From the NCBI GenBank assembly GCA_003342815.1, contig PTEX01000012.1, positions 5,465,825-5,529,824 of the forward strand: DNA of 64,000 nt, written 5' to 3'. This document shows positions 62,323 through 64,000 of this stretch, piece by piece. Position numbers and translations under genes: made by a program. The notes beneath the pieces are model-generated. The model was not told the DNA's origin and did not search any database. It saw nothing but the letters and a program-made list of their open reading frames with translations. The stretch is from Eudromia elegans (taxonomy: Eukaryota; Chordata; Aves; Tinamiformes; Tinamidae). How positions within the stretch are numbered: the first letter of the stretch is position 1; the number at the start of each line of letters is the position of its first letter.

Positions 62323-63497
62323 CACTGATGAAGGTGCCTGCAGTGCTCAGCAGACCACAGGTCCTGCAAAGTTGATACTGTTTTCAGCTCAATGTTTGAT
62401 GAAGAGGTGTAGTTATCTACGCATTTGCCTTTAGATCTATCGTGATCTAAGAGAGTTGGAACCCACTTTATAACTGTCTTTGTTCTCTGCACCCTGTAAT
62501 ATTTTCCTGTCTACAGATAAGCAAAACTTCAGTTTCGTTTGTAACTGGGTGATGGTTATAGGTTGAGGATCGTGATCAAAAAATGGTTATAATGCCATAG
62601 CTGAATATAGAGCAGAAAATGAACAAACAAGCAAAAAATTCCTTCTTATGTTGAAGTATTCAGTTAGACAACGTGAATACAATCACCACCAAAGAAATTA
62701 AGGTTTGAAACAGAAGAGATTTTTTTTTATTATTATATCAAAAAGAGGTTAAGACAGAGTAGAACTCGTGGCTTGTTTGCTGTGCCTTTACTCACTTAAG
62801 CTGTTGTTTTGATGCATGAATGCTTAAAGCACAGCACTTGCTGTACACACAGTCTTCCTGTATCTTTCCTGATGTCCCAGCTGGACAATAGTTCCAGCAA
62901 GTAAATCTACAGGAAACATGTAGGGTTTATAACTACGCACATTAAGGTGTCTGACTGCTCCAGATCTCCACACAGCAGCAGTCCTTGCTGCTTGGGGTTA
63001 AATAGCCATGTTTTGGAACTGTGCTGTGATCAGTCAGGTGCTCCAGCTCAATTACTACTTGGTTCTTTCTGGAAAGTGTAAGTAAAATTTGCTCAACTTG
63101 CTATGCACAAACTTGAAAAATAGGATTTTCCTAGTTGCAAGTTCTTGATAAACAGCCTTTTGTCTGCAAGAAGCAGTGAGTCAGTGCTTTAAGCCAGAGG
63201 ACTGTACTGGGCAGAAGAAAAGAGCATGGAGCAAAATTGGGAGAGCCAACAGCAGCAATAAATCAGCCGTGCCTGCTAAGTAGGGTTTCTAGCTCCCCAG
63301 GTTGTTTTGGCAACAGTGCTAACCTTAGTTGCCCTCCTACAGCAATAAGTGGCTAATGAGGCAGCACGGTCTATCAATCACTGCTTCAGCCAGAGCAGAG
63401 CTGCTGCAGAGAGTTGTCCACGCTGGGGGTAGATCCATCTCTCCATCTGAAAGGGCGCGATGCCCTGGGACTTTTCCCGCTGTCCCAATGAGACAAT
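62323..63497. other. Unannotated stretch
   Basis: No gene or repeat is recognised. GC and CpG content begin to rise from about 63300 toward the right edge. Confidence 0.5.
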
Positions 63498-63557
63498 CTG
63501 AGGCCAGGCAGGGATGCTGATTTCAGGATTCAGCCCAGGCAGTGTGCCTGGCCTCAG
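63498..63557 (+). repeat. 13-bp perfect inverted repeat forming a 60-base hairpin
   Basis: CTGAGGCCAGGCA (63498-63510) is mirrored exactly by TGCCTGGCCTCAG (63545-63557) across a 34-base spacer. Inside the spacer, GGG/CCC and CTGA/TCAG can pair, giving a longer interrupted stem. It is GC-rich and lies about 200 bp upstream of a TATA box. It resembles a short structured RNA or precursor in shape, but no mature microRNA is recognised. Confidence 0.6.
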
Positions 63558-63753
63558 TCTTTCAGCTGTCTCGATCCTCCAAATGTGTTTCAAAGCTGTG
63601 CTGAACTCTCCGATGGAAATGAGTGATACTCATGACCCAGAAAGGGCCCTATCATCCTACACGGAGAGACTCCAGGCTGCTTTCGTCTTTTTATCTATGC
63701 AAGCGGAGCAAATCCAGGTTGCGAATTTGATCATAGGCTCCCTATGCTGTGCT

Positions 63754-63761
63754 TATAAATA
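63754..63761 (+). promoter_or_regulatory. TATA box (TATAAATA)
   Basis: A consensus TATA box lies 25-35 bp upstream of a plausible start site near 63785-63790. The downstream leader is CpG-rich and ends in a strong splice donor, so the combination looks like a promoter. A TTATCT GATA-type site lies at 63691-63696. Confidence 0.4.
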
Positions 63762-63784
63762 TCGCTGTTCCCTACAACCTCAGG

Positions 63785-63951
63785 CACCGTGCTAGCTGTA
63801 GACCCAGCCGCCCATATGTCGGGGAGACGTGTCTCACAAAGGGACGCTCCGCAGCCGCCCGCTGAGCGCGGAGCAGCCTGAGCAGCGGGATGCGCTGAGA
63901 GCAGCCGTGACTCATAAATCCTGCTCCTCCTCAGAACTGCCTTTCTCCAAG
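63785..63951 (+). other. Candidate noncoding first exon (5' UTR)
   Basis: From a predicted start about 27 bp after the TATA box, a leader of about 167 bases runs to CCAAG followed by GTGAGA (donor GT at 63952-63953), close to the vertebrate consensus. CpGs are dense from 63820 to 63910. It contains two short upstream ORFs: one of 21 codons (63816-63881, beginning MSGRRVSQ) and a two-codon ATG-CGC-TGA (63890-63898). No long ORF crosses the donor, so this would be a 5' UTR or an lncRNA exon. An AP-1-type TGACTCA lies at 63908-63914. The gene body would be outside the window, so the product is unknown. Confidence 0.35.
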
Positions 63952-64000
63952 GTGAGATCCGCATCCTCTCCTCAGTGCAGGTGCCCTGTCTTTCCGTGCG

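Noticed and set aside
63731..63964. 77-codon minus-strand frame across the candidate promoter
   Set aside because: It runs antisense through the TATA box and CpG-rich leader, and low stop density there explains it.
1..64000. CRISPR arrays, rRNA, bacterial-type operons, endogenous retrovirus LTRs
   Set aside because: No regularly spaced repeats, rRNA sequence, dense gene packing or paired LTR-like ends were found. The repeat content is that of a bird nuclear genome.

Overview
The window looks like bird nuclear DNA, either a gene desert or the inside of one or more very long introns. The evidence is four CR1 LINE copies. CR1 is the dominant avian retrotransposon, and these copies show its truncated ORF2 tails and its 3' octamer tail (ATTCTATG)n. 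No L1, Alu or B1-type repeats are visible. The background is AT-rich and CpG-poor, with long A and T runs. I cannot name the species.

No cellular protein-coding gene can be supported. Almost all open frames are short, without recognisable domains, and overlap open frames on the other strand or in simple repeats. The only clear protein signal is CR1 reverse-transcriptase ORF2. It is seen well in the younger copies at 1-655 (+), 11403-11968 (-), 32180-32347 (+) and 39142-39698 (-). It is seen faintly in three much older CR1/L3-type fossils at about 27440-27960, 45480-46110 and 55010-55345 (all +). One of these still shows the RT motif around NYKPVSL and another the FADD catalytic motif. Weaker traces of ancient amniote SINE-like repeats occur near 23786-23905, 24085-24200, 35515-35600 and 38907-39044.

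Layout: 0-4 kb is a CR1 end, AT-rich DNA and a TA/CA microsatellite. A short CpG cluster lies at 4.1-4.4 kb and a 140-bp (GGAT)n array at 6.2 kb. 6.3-20 kb is AT-rich with one CR1. 20.1-21.3 kb is GC-raised. 21-32 kb holds ancient repeats, a perfect 35-bp palindrome and a CpG cluster at 31.6 kb. 32-49 kb is AT-rich with two CR1s and two old repeat fossils. 50-53 kb has two more CpG clusters. 53.5-63 kb is largely featureless. The right edge (63.5-63.95 kb) is the most gene-like part: a strong hairpin, then a TATA box, a CpG-rich leader with two short upstream ORFs, and a consensus 5' splice donor. This may be a promoter and first exon of a gene that continues beyond the window.

I found no new multi-gene system. 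The most useful leads are the right-edge promoter/exon, the isolated CpG clusters, the 16-bp-arm palindrome, and direct repeats that may be target-site duplications around two CR1 copies.
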